Assembly: GCF_038561935.1 (NCBI RefSeq) | Contig: NZ_CP102770.1 | Location: forward strand, 9,672,001 to 9,736,000 | Origin: Myxococcus stipitatus | Lineage (GTDB): Bacteria > Myxococcota > Myxococcia > Myxococcales > Myxococcaceae | Length of the DNA stretch: 64,000 bases | Reading direction: 5' to 3' | Part shown: positions 34,256-42,819 of the stretch, piece after piece | Layout: each line of letters opens with the position of its first letter | Numbering within the stretch: position 1 is the first letter of the stretch | Notes under the pieces: generated by a model | The model's input: only the letters and a program-made list of their open reading frames with translations | What the model was told of the DNA's origin: nothing | Database searches by the model: none | Program-made: the position numbers and the translations under genes

Positions 34256-35266
34256 TTACGCGCCGCGGACCTGGAGGCCGGACTCCTGGAGGCGGCGCAG
34301 GTGGTACTCGGGCTCGATGAGGACGGTGGGCAGGTAGAGCCCCGGTGCGACGGGGGCTCCGCCCACAAGGCCCAGCAGGCGCTCGACCCCCACGGCGACT
34401 CCCACCGCGGTCATGGGGGCTTGTCCCGCCGGGTGGATGAGCTCGTGGCGCGTGCGGGCGTGCGTGCCGTCAGGGCGGGTGCCCTCGAGCTCGATGATGA
34501 TTTCGGTGGAGTACGGCTCCCCCCGGCGACGCGAGGCGGAGGTTCCGATGAAGACGTCGGAGCGGACGGACTTCGCGCCCGTCGCCGCCGCGAGGGCGGT
34601 GGGGTCCAGCAGGGAGTACGCCTGCCCTTGCACCTCCAGCCCCGTGGAGTCGCGGAACATGCGCACGCCCTCGGTGCTGTCCACCCAGCGCCACTGGCCC
34701 TTCTCCAGGAGGAGCGCGTTGGCCGCGGACTTCGTCATGCGGTCCAGGTCCGCGTACGCGGCGGGGCCGCCCACGTCCTGCTCGTCGAGCACGCCGCCGA
34801 TGGCGATGGAGTCCAGCGTCTTGAACTCGCGAGCGAAGTGGAGCACCGCGGCGATGGCCGAGCCCACCAGCCACGTGCCATTCATGAGGATGGCGGAGCG
34901 CCCAGGCCGCGCCATGTGGAGGGCGACCTCGGGAGCGACCTCGAACAGCGCGGTGGAGATGCCCTGATAGGGCACGCCTTGCGCCTGGGCGTAGCGCAGC
35001 GAGTTGAGGGAGTCGTCCTTCAGGAACATGACGACGGCGCTGTAGGCGCGCTCCGGGGGCTGGCCCAGGTCCGCGCGGGTCAGGTCCACGCGCGTCGCAT
35101 CGGCGTGGCCCAGCTCGCGCGCCACGGCTTCGGCGCGGGCCAGGTCCCGTCCTCCAATGGTGATGGGCAGCGTGGGCTGGAGGCGGCGCAGCTCCTTGGC
35201 CGCCAGGGAACCGACGACGCCGGAGCCTCCAACGATGAGGACGGGGTGCTGTTTGTGCGTGGACAT
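34256..35266 (-). CDS. Saccharopine dehydrogenase-like NAD(P)-binding protein, paralogue 1
   Basis: 336 residues. VLIVGGSGVVGSLAAKELRR is the dinucleotide-binding loop, followed by PITIGGRDLARAEAVARELG and YSAVVMFLKDDSLNSLRYAQ. Conserved later blocks shared with the paralogue: LHFAREFKTLDSIAIGGVLD, EQDVGGPAA and RLLGLVGGAPVAPGLYLP. It is the first gene of the operon and diverges from a TetR gene; a double palindrome lies between them. Confidence 0.8.
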   Translation of the reverse strand: MSTHKQHPVLIVGGSGVVGSLAAKELRRLQPTLPITIGGRDLARAEAVARELGHADATRVDLTRADLGQPPERAYSAVVMFLKDDSLNSLRYAQAQGVPYQGISTALFEVAPEVALHMARPGRSAILMNGTWLVGSAIAAVLHFAREFKTLDSIAIGGVLDEQDVGGPAAYADLDRMTKSAANALLLEKGQWRWVDSTEGVRMFRDSTGLEVQGQAYSLLDPTALAAATGAKSVRSDVFIGTSASRRRGEPYSTEIIIELEGTRPDGTHARTRHELIHPAGQAPMTAVGVAVGVERLLGLVGGAPVAPGLYLPTVLIEPEYHLRRLQESGLQVRGA

Positions 35267-35347
35267 GACGAGGTCGCTCCTCTGCCGCGAAGGCAGTGGT
35301 GGGGGTTGCCGGTGGTCCGGCGGAAGACAGTGACGCGATGTCTCTAC

Positions 35348-35369
35348 ACTTAGTAAGTTACGAGTCGTA
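35348..35369. promoter_or_regulatory. Two abutting palindromes, TetR operator candidate
   Basis: ACTTA-G-TAAGT (35348-35358) directly followed by TACGA-G-TCGTA (35359-35369), both perfect 5-bp inverted repeats around a central G. They sit in an A/T-rich spot between the divergent reductase operon (start 35266) and the TetR gene (start 35455), the usual place for a TetR operator covering both promoters. Confidence 0.6.
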
Positions 35370-35454
35370 GGTTCGCAACCGCTTTTGAGGGAGTGCTCCG
35401 GCGGTTGCGCGTGCGGGACGAGGCGGCTAAGCCCGGAGAGGAGTCACGACGTCC

Positions 35455-36045
35455 ATGGGCGAGACCTCATCCAAGAAGATGCCGAAGGCGCAGCGTCGGG
35501 AGCAGTTGCTCGACGTGGCGTTCACCCTGGTGCGGGAGGAAGGCACGGACGCGCTGACGCTCGCGCGCCTGGCCGAGCGGGCGGGGGTCAGCAAGCCCAT
35601 CTCCTATGAGCACTTCGAGACGCGCTCGGGCCTGCTGATGGCGATGTACGAGCGCATCGACGCGCGGCAGGTCACCCTGCTGCGCGAGGCGCTCCAGAAG
35701 ACGAAGCGGAAGCTGGAGGACGTGGCCAAGGTGATGAGCGCCGCGTACATGAGCTGCTATCGGACGAGCGGCCCGGAGCAGCACGCCATCACCGCGGCGC
35801 TCAAGGGCGACGAGCGGATGGAGGCCTTCTATCAAGGGGTGCTCGACCGCTACGTGGCCTTCTATGCGGAGACGCTCGAGCCGTTCTGCGAGCTGCCGAA
35901 GGAGACGCTGCGACAGCGCTGCGTGGGCATCATCGGCGCGGCGGAGGCCATCTCGAGGGACATGCTGCGGGAGGCGGTCTCGGAGAACGTGGCCTCGGCG
36001 ACGTTGGCTTCGCTCATCATCGCGTGGCTGTCGGCGCGCAAGTAG
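35455..36045 (+). CDS. TetR family transcriptional regulator
   Basis: 196 residues from ATG 35455 (MGETSSKKMPKAQRREQLLD). N-terminal helix-turn-helix: LARLAERAGVSKPISYEHFE, a close match to the TetR recognition helix pattern. The ligand-binding part (residues 60-196) is all helical. Divergent from the two reductase genes, which it probably represses through the double palindrome at 35348-35369. Confidence 0.9.
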   Translation: MGETSSKKMPKAQRREQLLDVAFTLVREEGTDALTLARLAERAGVSKPISYEHFETRSGLLMAMYERIDARQVTLLREALQKTKRKLEDVAKVMSAAYMSCYRTSGPEQHAITAALKGDERMEAFYQGVLDRYVAFYAETLEPFCELPKETLRQRCVGIIGAAEAISRDMLREAVSENVASATLASLIIAWLSARK

Positions 36046-36087
36046 GGTGCGCGTGCATCGGCGGGGTCGATGTGATGCAGTCGCGCG

Positions 36088-37008
36088 GTGCTCGAAAGTG
36101 TCACCATCGACCAGTTGAGGACGCTCCAGGCGGTGGCGGAGGAAGGCAGCTTCTCCGCGGCGGCCCGGAGCCTGGGCCAGGGACAGCCCGCGGTCAGCCA
36201 GGCGATGCAGCGGCTGGAGAAGCAGCTCGGGATGCGGTTGTTCGACCGCAGCAGCCGGGTGCCTCGGCTGACGGCGAAGGGAGAGGCTGTCGTCGCGGCG
36301 ACGCGGCGGCTGCATGACGACCTGGCCACGTTCCAGGCGGTGGTGGGCCGCATCAAGAGCGGCGAGGAGACGAAGCTCGCGCTGGTGGTCGACGCGATGT
36401 TCCCCACGGAGGCGCTGGTCTCCTTCGTGAAGGAGCTGGCGAAGGCGCACCCGGGCGTGGAGCTCTCGCTGGAGGTGGAGCTGCTGGCGGCGGTGACGGA
36501 GCGCCTGCGGGAGCGCAAGGCGACGCTGGGCATCGCGGGCTCGGATGCGGACCTCTCCGGACTGGAGCAGCGGCCCATCGCGCTCATGAAGATGCTGCCC
36601 GTCGTGGCGCCTTCACATCCGTTGGCGGCGGTGAAGGGCGTCATCACGGAGGAGCAGCTCGCCACCGCGACGCAGCTCGTGCTGAGCGAGCGGCTGCCCG
36701 AGGGGAAGGCGGGCACGGCGGACCGGGGTGTGTTCTCGCCGAGGAGCTGGCGGGTCGCGGACCTGATGACGAAACATGCGCTCATCCTGGGAGGGCTCGG
36801 CTGGGGTCATGAGCCCGAGCACCTGGTGCGCGAGGACCTGGCGGCGGGGAGGCTCGTGCAGCTTCGGCTCGCGGCCTGGGAGGGAGGACCTCCGCCGCAG
36901 CGCACGCTCGCGCTCGTGCGGAGGAAGGGGACCCCGCTGGGGCCCGTGGCGACGTGGGCCGCGAATCGACTCACGGCGCTGTGTCAGCTCGCGCTCGACG
37001 AGGGTTGA
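36088..37008 (+). CDS. LysR family transcriptional regulator
   Basis: 306 residues from GTG 36088. N-terminal helix-turn-helix: LRTLQAVAEEGSFSAAARSL and GQGQPAVSQAMQRLEKQLGM. The effector domain (LALVVDAMFPTEALVSFVKE, VELSLEVELLAAVTERLRER) follows. It is 42 bases after the TetR gene on the same strand and may be co-transcribed with it. Ligand unknown. Confidence 0.9.
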   Translation: MLESVTIDQLRTLQAVAEEGSFSAAARSLGQGQPAVSQAMQRLEKQLGMRLFDRSSRVPRLTAKGEAVVAATRRLHDDLATFQAVVGRIKSGEETKLALVVDAMFPTEALVSFVKELAKAHPGVELSLEVELLAAVTERLRERKATLGIAGSDADLSGLEQRPIALMKMLPVVAPSHPLAAVKGVITEEQLATATQLVLSERLPEGKAGTADRGVFSPRSWRVADLMTKHALILGGLGWGHEPEHLVREDLAAGRLVQLRLAAWEGGPPPQRTLALVRRKGTPLGPVATWAANRLTALCQLALDEG

Positions 37009-37059
37009 GCCTTCCGAGATATCCCTGGCGGGTATCGGCCAGGGATGCAGTGACCGACC

Positions 37060-37404
37060 CTATCGGAATGCGGCGGACAGCTTCGGCAGGGCCCAGGCCA
37101 TGAGATAGACCGCGCCCGATTCGTGTGGCACCACGACGCGATAACCACCTTCAGGGAGCGTGGCAACATCCCCGGCAGCGAGCTGGACGACCTGCGCCCC
37201 GAACGCGATCCGGAAGCTCCCTGAGAGGACGAAGCACTCACCGGCCCGCATCGAGCCATCGAATGTGGTACCTGCCTCATACTTCTTCAGCCCCGCCATG
37301 TATCTCCATTTACGCGGGCGCAGAGCACGCACACTCTCCTCCGAGAGCGGCTCACTGGAGATTTCGGACCAACGCCGCACCGTGATCTTCGTGGGCTCCA
37401 TCAT
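37060..37404 (-). CDS. Small cupin-like protein, paralogue 1 of 3
   Basis: 114 residues from ATG 37404 (an adjacent ATG at 37401 is equivalent). Starts MEPTKITVRRWSEISSEPLS and continues with RAGECFVLSGSFRIAFGAQ and [20 protein letters not shown], the strand-turn-strand pattern of a single-domain cupin. The usual metal histidines are not obvious. Two close relatives lie at 38303-38650 and 40224-40571. Function unknown. Confidence 0.68.
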   Translation of the reverse strand: MMEPTKITVRRWSEISSEPLSEESVRALRPRKWRYMAGLKKYEAGTTFDGSMRAGECFVLSGSFRIAFGAQVVQLAAGDVATLPEGGYRVVVPHESGAVYLMAWALPKLSAAFR

Positions 37405-37890
37405 TCACCTCGCTCGAAGTTGAGACACACAGGGGATGAGCCGTTTCGAGGGACCGCAGAATGCGGTCTGCTGTCACTGCTTCGCCATGGCGCGGGTGAA
37501 TTTTCTCGCCCGCCCCCGCACGAGCTGAAGCCCATCTCGCCTTCTGGATTTGCTGAAGGGCGTTGAGCAAGTCCGCATCAACATCCGATGGCTCTATCCA
37601 CTCGATGGCTCGGCCGCCCAGAAATCCATCTGACTTCTGAGGGCTGTTTCCAGCAGCCGCGCGACGGGAAACGCACGAATCGAGCGCCCTGCAACACCGC
37701 TGGACTCTGTCTTGCGACGAACCTCGTCCATCGCGGCGCCTCGCTCCATCTGCAGCAGAGGCAGGGCTGGGACGTATTTCGACTCGCGCAGCTCGAAGAG
37801 CGCGCCCCGTTTCCCAACGACCCACTCACCATCATCGCGAACACCCAACTGGGCATCGTTCGCGAAGCGAAGAACCGGAAGCCATTCCAT
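37352..37890 (-). pseudogene. Possible frameshifted gene, unknown family
   Basis: A plausible coding frame runs from ATG 37890 (MEWLPVLRFANDAQLGVRDD) for 98 codons to a TAG at 37594. Just upstream of that stop, a second frame opens with coding-like text (IEWIEPSDVDADLLNALQQI, then RWASARAGAGEKIHPRHGEA) and runs to 37352, overlapping the cupin start. A single-base shift near 37600-37620 would join them into a protein of about 175 residues. The first part alone could instead be a 98-residue gene. No family recognised. Confidence 0.4.
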
Positions 37891-38051
37891 TCGTCACCAG
37901 CCACCCCGCCTCAGTTCTTGGTGCTGTTGCCGATGGTCTTGAGCACGTTCCACAAACCCACGAATGGGGGCCCAGGCTCGAGCAAGAACTCTACGCGCTC
38001 ACCCTCACGACAACCAGGGTCAGTCGACTGAGGGCCCGTTTCCCTCGCAGG

Positions 38052-38282
38052 TCAGATGCAAGGCCCGCGGACACGTGGCCAGAGTCGAGTCCATGGGTCT
38101 TCGTTTTCGAAGCAAGCCAGGACAGGAGTCTCGGTCGAGGCGACCTTGCCCTGTTCAAGGAGCAGCGAACGCACAGCTTCCGGGAAGCTCCCAACGGGAT
38201 GAGTCCATCGGCCCTCGCCTCCAGTCCGCTGGAAGATGCGCATCAATCGCTGAGCCTTCCCATTCGCACTGAGTTTCTTCAT
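38052..38282 (-). CDS. Small hypothetical protein
   Basis: 76 residues from ATG 38282 (MKKLSANGKAQRLMRIFQRT), 20 bases after the stop of cupin paralogue 2 on the same strand. Contains TGGEGRWTHPVGSFPEAVRS and a Cys/Glu/Asp-rich segment (LACFENEDPW). No signal peptide or membrane span, no family recognised. The 160 bases downstream to 37890 show no clear gene. Confidence 0.45.
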   Translation of the reverse strand: MKKLSANGKAQRLMRIFQRTGGEGRWTHPVGSFPEAVRSLLLEQGKVASTETPVLACFENEDPWTRLWPRVRGPCI

Positions 38283-38302
38283 GGCATCGGGCCCTTCATG
38301 GG

Positions 38303-38650
38303 TCACCCGAATCCGGCAACCTCCTCCGGAAGCATCCAGGCAAAAAGTACAACCAACTCAGCTTCGCGACTCACCACCACGCGAAAGCGACCGCTTGGGA
38401 ACGCAGCGACGTCTCCCGCAGAGAGATGAGCGCCCTGCACGCCAAACTCGAACTGGCCACGTCCGGCCAATACGAAGCACTCACCAGGCCGTGTTGCTCC
38501 AGCGAGCTCTGAGCCTGCCGCATACTTCAACAACCTGCTCACCCGGTACTTCCACGCAGGTGAGCGCAGAGCACGCACACTCTCTTCCACGAGCGGTTCA
38601 CTGGAGAGTTCAGTCCATCGCCGGACCGATAACTTGTTGGGTTCCATCAT
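38303..38650 (-). CDS. Small cupin-like protein, paralogue 2 of 3
   Basis: 115 residues. Starts MMEPNKLSVRRWTELSSEPL and has RPGECFVLAGRGQFEFGVQG and AHLSAGDVAAFPSGRFRVVV; it ends LVVLFAWMLPEEVAGFG. Same architecture and length as paralogues 1 and 3. It lies 14 bases downstream of the macro-domain gene, in the same operon-like series. Confidence 0.68.
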   Translation of the reverse strand: MMEPNKLSVRRWTELSSEPLVEESVRALRSPAWKYRVSRLLKYAAGSELAGATRPGECFVLAGRGQFEFGVQGAHLSAGDVAAFPSGRFRVVVSREAELVVLFAWMLPEEVAGFG

Positions 38651-38664
38651 CGCATGGAGATCGC

Positions 38665-39135
38665 CTACGGAAGCTCTACCGTCACGCCAGGAACGAAATC
38701 CTCGAAGACGACCAGACTCACGCGGGTGCTCTCCCCGATGCGAAGCAAGAGCGCTCGCACGGACTCCCAGGGAAGTCCGCCAAGCCCTGCGCCAATGCGC
38801 GGGAGACCGACTCGCTTCAGCCCTTTGGCTTCCGCCTCTTGGACCATCTTGACGACAGCACTCTCGAGCGACCCCAGCTCCGCCTTCGTCCGCCAGGTCT
38901 TCTGAGTCCCAAGGTTGAAGACCGTCATTCCCCCCTCGGTCCAGGTGAACACGTCTCCCAGTCGGAAGCGGCCGTCCGCACAGCGCTGCTTGTACTCGGC
39001 GTACATCTTCGGAAAGCGCGCGCGAAACTCGACGGCAATGCCCTTGCCCATGGCGCCAGCGCAGTTGCACCCATGCGCAAGAGCATCCAACCCTTCCTGC
39101 CGCAGCAGGTCCCCACTCACGAAAAAACTGGGCAT
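38665..39135 (-). CDS. Macro-domain protein (ADP-ribose binding)
   Basis: 156 residues from ATG 39135; the protein is a stand-alone macro domain. SGDLLRQEGLDALAHGCNCA, then GAMGKGIAVEFRARFPKMYA, GDVFTWTEGGMTVFNLGTQK and the phosphate loop LPRIGAGLGGLPWESVRALL are the ADP-ribose-binding segments of the YmdB/Poa1p/DarG-type group. These proteins hydrolyse or read ADP-ribosyl marks. The upstream 65-residue gene overlaps its start by 19 bases, as in many toxin-antitoxin pairs. Confidence 0.88.
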   Translation of the reverse strand: MPSFFVSGDLLRQEGLDALAHGCNCAGAMGKGIAVEFRARFPKMYAEYKQRCADGRFRLGDVFTWTEGGMTVFNLGTQKTWRTKAELGSLESAVVKMVQEAEAKGLKRVGLPRIGAGLGGLPWESVRALLLRIGESTRVSLVVFEDFVPGVTVELP

Positions 39136-39314
39136 CGCGCCAGCGCCTCCCACCAGCCCTGCTCGAACTCGGCCTCTCGCTTGAAGAAGCTCACCATGGC
39201 ACCGTCGATCAGGACTGCACGATACCACGCACGAGAGCTTCGCCCTCCCATCCGTTGGAGCGCGTGCGTGTTCCACCACCTCCGAGTCGAGGTCGACTCG
39301 AAGGCGGTGCTCAC
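39117..39314 (-). CDS. Small protein overlapping the macro-domain gene
   Basis: 65 residues from GTG 39314 (MSTAFESTSTRRWWNTHALQ), ending EFEQGWWEALARCPVFS and overlapping the macro-domain ATG. It starts 12 bases after the collagen-like lipoprotein gene. Rich in Trp and Arg. No family recognised; I do not see a DarT/DUF4433-type ADP-ribosyltransferase core, so a toxin role is only suggested by the layout. It could be the C-terminal remnant of a longer gene. Confidence 0.42.
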   Translation of the reverse strand: MSTAFESTSTRRWWNTHALQRMGGRSSRAWYRAVLIDGAMVSFFKREAEFEQGWWEALARCPVFS

Positions 39315-39325
39315 TTCGCGAAAGC

Positions 39326-40033
39326 TCAGCGACGCCGCTCCATGTGGAGCGGGCCCTGGAATGCAGCGGGGGGCGTGACGGTGACCTCGGGCCCCATGGC
39401 GAAGGCCTCCGTCTCCTCCGTGGGCGGCCTGCCCGCGAAGTCGTCGCACGAGCCGTCATCTCTCCACTTCGACCGGAAGGTCCGCTTCGCCCAGCCATCC
39501 GCATCCCCACGCACGCGGTACTTACCCTTCACGAGAAAGGGCATCCGCGGCATGACGGCAAACGACATGTACGGCGTGCCCGTGCAGTCGTTCGTCTCGA
39601 AGTACACGAGAGAAGCCAGGTCATCGACGCGCAGGAGGTGACTCGGGTCTGTCCCCTCGAAGGTGGGCTTGCCCGTCTCCTTGTGCACGGCCCAGGTATG
39701 TCCTTGCGCATCGACGAGGTACGGCGCGCAGACGGGCGCGACCACGGCCCCCTTCGCATCCACGTAGACCCATCCGTCGCAGGGCACGTTGCTCTGGGAT
39801 TCACCCGCGGGGCCCGGCTCTCCTTGTGGGCCTCGTTCGCCAGCAAGTCCGCGCTCTCCAGTGAGCCCTCGTTCGCCAGCGACTCCGCGCTCGCCTTGTG
39901 GTCCCCGCTCACCGGTGAGCCCGCGCTCCCCCTGGGGGCCCGGATCCCCCTTCGTTCCTGAGTCACAGCCCGCGAGCAGCAGCATTCCGACACAGACACT
40001 TCCGACCAGCCTGGGACGCTGAATCCGATGCAT
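39326..40033 (-). CDS. Collagen-like lipoprotein
   Basis: 235 residues from ATG 40033, with lipobox LLAGC. About 18 uninterrupted Gly-X-Y triplets follow (residues 28-80), dominated by GER, GLT, GPQ and GLA, so a short triple helix is likely. The C-terminal domain ([60 protein letters not shown]) is a trimerising or binding head with four cysteines. Similar collagen-like lipoproteins are frequent in myxobacteria. Probably a trimeric outer-membrane surface protein. Confidence 0.82.
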   Translation of the reverse strand: MHRIQRPRLVGSVCVGMLLLAGCDSGTKGDPGPQGERGLTGERGPQGERGVAGERGLTGERGLAGERGPQGEPGPAGESQSNVPCDGWVYVDAKGAVVAPVCAPYLVDAQGHTWAVHKETGKPTFEGTDPSHLLRVDDLASLVYFETNDCTGTPYMSFAVMPRMPFLVKGKYRVRGDADGWAKRTFRSKWRDDGSCDDFAGRPPTEETEAFAMGPEVTVTPPAAFQGPLHMERRR

Positions 40034-40223
40034 GTCTTCCCAACTTCCGTTGACTGTCTTCCTGGTTGAGTTCACAAGGTCCCCCTTCTTGGAGCGCGCA
40101 CCAATCGCGCATCCCTCGCCAGATGCTCCCTGCGAGAACTCCAGCGTGCATCGCGTGCACAACCAGTTCAACGTGGATGTGGACTGCTTGAGTACTGAAT
40201 CGGCAAGATTTGGCGAGGCGGAG

Positions 40224-40571
40224 TCAAGCCTTTCCCTCTCCAGCAAACTCCTTCGGAAGCTCCCAAGCAAAAACAGCAACACACTCAGCTTCGGGGCTTA
40301 CCACCAGGCCATAGCTACCGCTAGGGAACTCGGCAACATCCCCAGCGGCGAGCTGGGCAACCTGCGCACCGAACTCGAGACGGCAGTGCCCAGCCAACAC
40401 GTAGCACGTACCGGCCCGCATTCCGCCAGCGACCTCCTCCCCTGGCGAATATCGATCAACGCTCACCCGATACTTCCTCGCGGGCACATGCAGAATACGC
40501 ACACTCTCTTCCGAGAGCGGTTCACTCGAAACTTCGGACCAGCGCCGCACCGTGAGCTTCTTGGGTTCCAT
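40224..40571 (-). CDS. Small cupin-like protein, paralogue 3 of 3
   Basis: 115 residues from ATG 40571. Starts [20 protein letters not shown], with [20 protein letters not shown] and [20 protein letters not shown]; it ends [16 protein letters not shown]. Closest in sequence to paralogue 1 in the first 25 codons and the AQLAAGDVA block. It is the first gene of the A/T-richer island. The 190 bases to the collagen-like gene hold nothing recognisable. Confidence 0.68.
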   Translation of the reverse strand: MEPKKLTVRRWSEVSSEPLSEESVRILHVPARKYRVSVDRYSPGEEVAGGMRAGTCYVLAGHCRLEFGAQVAQLAAGDVAEFPSGSYGLVVSPEAECVAVFAWELPKEFAGEGKA

Positions 40572-40791
40572 CACGCTCCACTGGGACCTGGGCATCGACG
40601 CGCAGAAGAGGCTATTCCTAACGGCCTCCCCTCGAGTCCGCCACAAAACCTTGAGCCCATCTTCTCCGCACACCTCGCGCGAGGAGCCCCCCACCTCCGA
40701 AACGGGCCCCAAGGGCCCATCACACGACGTGATGCTACGCATCACGCCCAGGTGCGATTTACACACCGGCCATGACCCTTACCTTGGGTCC

Positions 40792-41733
40792 ATGAGCACG
40801 ACGACCCAGACCCTCTCTTCCTCCACCGTTCACACCGCGCTGCCTCGCGCCCGGACGCTCGAGAGCGTCCATGGCGGCGGGCCCCTCCACTGGGTCGGCG
40901 ATGGCTTCCGCGTGAAGACCGTCGTCCCCAGCGGCGGCATCTCCCAGGAGCGTGTCAGCCCCTTCCTGCTTCTCGACCACCATCCGCCCTATGACTACGC
41001 CCCCCTGGCCCAGGGCCAGCGCGGCGTGGGCTGGCACCCTCACCGGGGCTTCGAGACCGTGACGCTCGCCTTCCAGGGCCACGTCGCCCACCGCGACAAC
41101 GCGGGCCACTCGGGCGTCATCGGCCCGGGCGACGTGCAGTGGATGACGGCCGCGTCCGGCATCCTCCACGAGGAGTACCACGAGCAGGCCTTCTCCCGAC
41201 GCGGAGGCCCCTTCGAGATGCTCCAGCTCTGGGTCAACCTGCCTCGCACCCACAAGAAGGACGCGCCGGGCTACCAGCCCATCACCGCGGCCCAGATTCC
41301 CACCGTCTCCATCGACGGCGGCACCGTGCGAGTCATCGCGGGTCAGTTCGGCGACACCCGAGGCCCCGCCAGGACTTTCACCCCCATCACCCTGCTCGAC
41401 GTCCATCTGCGGGCAGGCTCGGACCTCCATGTCGCGCTGCCGAAGCACCACAACACGCTCGTCCTCGTCGCCTCCGGCCGCATCTCGTCCGGCGGTGAGC
41501 AGGCCTCCCAGGGAGACGTCGCCCTCTTCGCCAATGACGGCGACTTCCTGACCCTGCGCGCGGACGAGGACACCCACCTGCTCGTCCTCTCCGGCGAGCC
41601 CATCCGCGAGCCCATCGTCCACTACGGCCCGTTCGTCATGAACAGCCAACGCGAAGTCATCGAAGCCATCCATGACTTCGAGGCCGGACGCTTCGGCTCC
41701 GTCCCCGAGGACGCCCCCGGCGCCACCTCGTAG
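40792..41733 (+). CDS. Pirin family protein
   Basis: 313 residues from ATG 40792. Bicupin fold with the pirin signature: SPFLLLDHHPPYDYAP, GVGWHPHRGFETVTLAFQGH (metal His pair) and WMTAASGILHEEYHEQ (His and Glu ligands), ending in the second cupin (ALPKHHNTLVLVASGRISSG). Bacterial pirins act as quercetinases or redox-sensing binding proteins. A LysR gene lies convergent 52 bases downstream. Confidence 0.92.
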   Translation: MSTTTQTLSSSTVHTALPRARTLESVHGGGPLHWVGDGFRVKTVVPSGGISQERVSPFLLLDHHPPYDYAPLAQGQRGVGWHPHRGFETVTLAFQGHVAHRDNAGHSGVIGPGDVQWMTAASGILHEEYHEQAFSRRGGPFEMLQLWVNLPRTHKKDAPGYQPITAAQIPTVSIDGGTVRVIAGQFGDTRGPARTFTPITLLDVHLRAGSDLHVALPKHHNTLVLVASGRISSGGEQASQGDVALFANDGDFLTLRADEDTHLLVLSGEPIREPIVHYGPFVMNSQREVIEAIHDFEAGRFGSVPEDAPGATS

Positions 41734-41785
41734 CGCAATCCCAGACGCCCGCCCGAGCCCCGTGCCCGGCGCGGGCGCTCGGGCG

Positions 41786-42778
41786 TCAGCGGCCTCGCGC
41801 CCGTCGCGAAGTGCCCGCCCCCTTGGGCTCCTTCGCACGCGCCGGCATCCGCCCCACGCTGCCATCCCGCAGCACCTCGAGAATCAACTGCCGGAGGAAC
41901 CGCGCCCCCGGGTCCAGGTGCGTGCGCGCATGCCACATCAGCGACATGGTCATGGGCGGAGGACTCGGCACCAGCTTCAACTTCCGCAGCGGCAGCATGG
42001 CGCACAGCGCCTCCGCCATCCGATTCGGCATCCCCGCGACATAATCCGTCCGCGTCGCGGCCATGCCCGCGGCCATGAAGTGAGACACCGACAGCGCCGA
42101 GTTGAGCACCAGGCCATGCTCCCTGCCGAACTGCTCGAAGAGGCGATGCCCGATTCCCGGCCGCCCCTGCGTCAACACCAGGTCGATGAGGCTGGAGGCA
42201 TTGAACTCCTCCACCGTCATCAGCGGCCCCCGCAACCTCGGGTGGTCCTCGCGGACGACGAAGGACACCTCCTCCTCGTAGAGGTCCTCCGCGAAGTACC
42301 CCTGCTGCGACGCCACCTGCCACGGCGCCAGCACCACATCCACCTCCCCCGTCTCCAGGCCGCTCGCCCCGATGAGGAAGTCGAGGCTCACCACCCGGAG
42401 CCGCGCCCGCGGCAAGCGCCGGGCGAACGCCTCCACCACCCGCGGCACGTCATACAGGTCCTGGTTGTCCGCGTTGGCCATCGTGAAGCGGCGCGTGCTC
42501 TCCGTGGGATTGAAGCGCTGCCCGTCCACAACGACCTGCAGCTGCGCCACCGCGTTCGTCAGGAACGGCCGCAGCTCCTCACACCGAGGCGTCGGCGTCA
42601 GCCCGCGCCCGCTGCGCACCAGCAGCGGGTCCCCCAACAGCTCCCGCAGCCGCGCCAGCGCGTTGCTCACCGCGGACTGCGTGACGTGGAGCTGACGGGC
42701 TGCCTCGGTCGCGCTGCCTGTCTCCAGCACGGCATGCAGGACGAGGAACAGATTGAGGTCGATGGCGGACAGGTTCAT
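41786..42778 (-). CDS. LysR family transcriptional regulator
   Basis: 330 residues from ATG 42778. Helix-turn-helix: LNLFLVLHAVLETGSATEAA and RQLHVTQSAVSNALARLREL. The effector part contains the PTESTRRFTMANADNQDLYD segment of the NodD/NahR-like subgroup. A Lys/Arg/Pro-rich tail of about 20 residues (RMPARAKEPKGAGTSRRARG) extends the C-terminus beyond the usual length. Confidence 0.9.
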   Translation of the reverse strand: MNLSAIDLNLFLVLHAVLETGSATEAARQLHVTQSAVSNALARLRELLGDPLLVRSGRGLTPTPRCEELRPFLTNAVAQLQVVVDGQRFNPTESTRRFTMANADNQDLYDVPRVVEAFARRLPRARLRVVSLDFLIGASGLETGEVDVVLAPWQVASQQGYFAEDLYEEEVSFVVREDHPRLRGPLMTVEEFNASSLIDLVLTQGRPGIGHRLFEQFGREHGLVLNSALSVSHFMAAGMAATRTDYVAGMPNRMAEALCAMLPLRKLKLVPSPPPMTMSLMWHARTHLDPGARFLRQLILEVLRDGSVGRMPARAKEPKGAGTSRRARGR

Positions 42779-42819
42779 CGCCCGTCCTGCATAGCGCACC
42801 CCCGCCCCGCCAGCACGGC

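Noticed and set aside
38665-39314. DarT/DarG toxin-antitoxin system
   Set aside because: The macro domain fits DarG-like proteins, but the 65-residue partner lacks any ADP-ribosyltransferase core, so the name is not supported.
39780-39950. Short DNA repeats that look like a tandem array
   Set aside because: They encode the Gly-X-Y triplets of the collagen-like lipoprotein; not a CRISPR array or minisatellite.
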